Of a stretch of DNA of 64,000 nucleotides, positions 63,757-64,000 are shown piece after piece (position 1 is the first letter of the stretch; every line of letters starts with the position of its first letter). A program made the position numbers and the translations under genes. The notes under the pieces were generated by a model. That model was given only the letters and a program-made list of their open reading frames with translations, did not search any database and was not told the DNA's origin. The stretch comes from Streptomyces sp. TP-A0874 (GTDB taxonomy: Bacteria; Actinomycetota; Actinomycetes; Streptomycetales; Streptomycetaceae): contig NZ_BBZK01000004.1 in assembly GCF_001748085.1 (NCBI RefSeq), forward strand, positions 771,239-835,238, in the 5' to 3' direction.

Positions 63757-64000
63757 GTGCTTGCTCCTGTGCTCGTGCTCTTCCCGGCCCTCACCTACGG
63801 CATCAGCGTGCCGGCATCCACGTTACGAAGAGACTTCCTCCCCCGTCCGGGATCGGTGCTCAGGCCTCTAATCAGCGGTCTGCCAATGCCTTCGATCCCG
63901 GTGACACCACTTTTTCGATCATCATCGACGAGGGGGCGAAGTCATGCCGGGGCCGAAGGCCGGGAGCCTCCTTGCGAGGCCACGAAGAAGGTAACGGGGG
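63757..64000 (-). other. Non-coding end of IS110, possible bridge RNA
   Basis: About 240 bases upstream of the transposase start with no gene. In IS110-group elements the non-coding end before the recombinase gene encodes the bridge RNA that pairs with target and donor DNA. I infer that such an RNA lies here; I have not resolved its loops. Confidence 0.4.

Larger units (their letters stand above)
62537..64000 (-). mobile_element. IS110-family insertion sequence, inserted in the IS5 transposase gene
   Basis: The element begins near 62537, after the AAAAAAG of the interrupted gene, and extends past the transposase into at least 240 bases of non-coding sequence. It has no terminal inverted repeats, as expected for IS110. 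Its right limit could be just before 64000, where GGGGG might resume the IS5 gene, or beyond the window. Confidence 0.75.

Overview
The window is very GC-rich, uses GTG and even TTG starts, and carries many four-base ATGA/GTGA gene overlaps. Its gene content (VTC/CotH/DUF4956 trio, AztABCD zinc uptake, cobalamin-riboswitch metE, NRPS genes, IS110/IS5 elements) points to Streptomyces or a close relative. No rRNA, tRNA or CRISPR array was seen.

Region 1 (1-25.3 kb) is mostly housekeeping and accessory chromosome. In order it holds a VTC-DUF4956-CotH operon (minus strand) ending in a strong terminator; a TetR/MFS efflux pair around a perfect 20-bp palindrome; a GNAT; an M20 amidohydrolase; a TRIC-type membrane protein; a Ser/Thr kinase fused to a solute-binding domain; a 'beta family' gene broken by a 162-bp MITE; a frameshifted GNAT; a zinc-uptake locus (aztA divergent from aztB, an aztD paralogue, aztC and aztD) with a Zur-like box; a three-gene sulfur-transfer cassette (57-aa protein, cysteine desulfurase, TusA-like protein); and metE behind a cobalamin riboswitch.

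Region 2 (25.4-36.4 kb) looks acquired, with looser codon bias and gene debris at both edges. It is a catabolic island: an NCS1 permease, a lone FAD-synthetase-like protein and a GntR/FCD regulator on the plus strand face a minus-strand operon for an HpaB-type flavin monooxygenase, an AstE-type deacylase, an M20 deacylase, a flavin reductase, a TSUP permease and an alanine racemase. Both operon promoters have TTGACA at -35, a 17-bp spacer and the same ATTGG-N5-CCAA dyad over the predicted start of transcription, so I infer one regulon. The substrate is unknown; an imported N-heterocycle or acyl-amino compound is my guess.

Region 3 (36.4-61.9 kb) is a specialised-metabolite cluster I do not recognise. 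On the minus strand are a PaiB-type flavoprotein, an A-T-C-A-T NRPS without thioesterase, and a P450. On the plus strand are a TetM/OtrA-like ribosomal-protection GTPase (likely self-resistance, with a second copy of the MITE as its upstream region) and a first M3 metallopeptidase. A divergent core follows. Leftward it has a MATE exporter, a second M3 peptidase, a KAS III-like enzyme and a lysine/ornithine N-monooxygenase. Rightward it has a 55-aa acidic peptide with its own promoter and hairpin, a third M3 peptidase, an O-methyltransferase, a TPR protein, a cytoplasmic PQQ-like propeller, an SDR and a class III aminotransferase. The short peptide next to three peptidases and tailoring enzymes, without any canonical RiPP maturase, is the best candidate here for an undescribed system.

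Region 4 (62.0-64.0 kb) is an IS5-family transposase fragment broken by an IS110-family element that runs to or near the window end.
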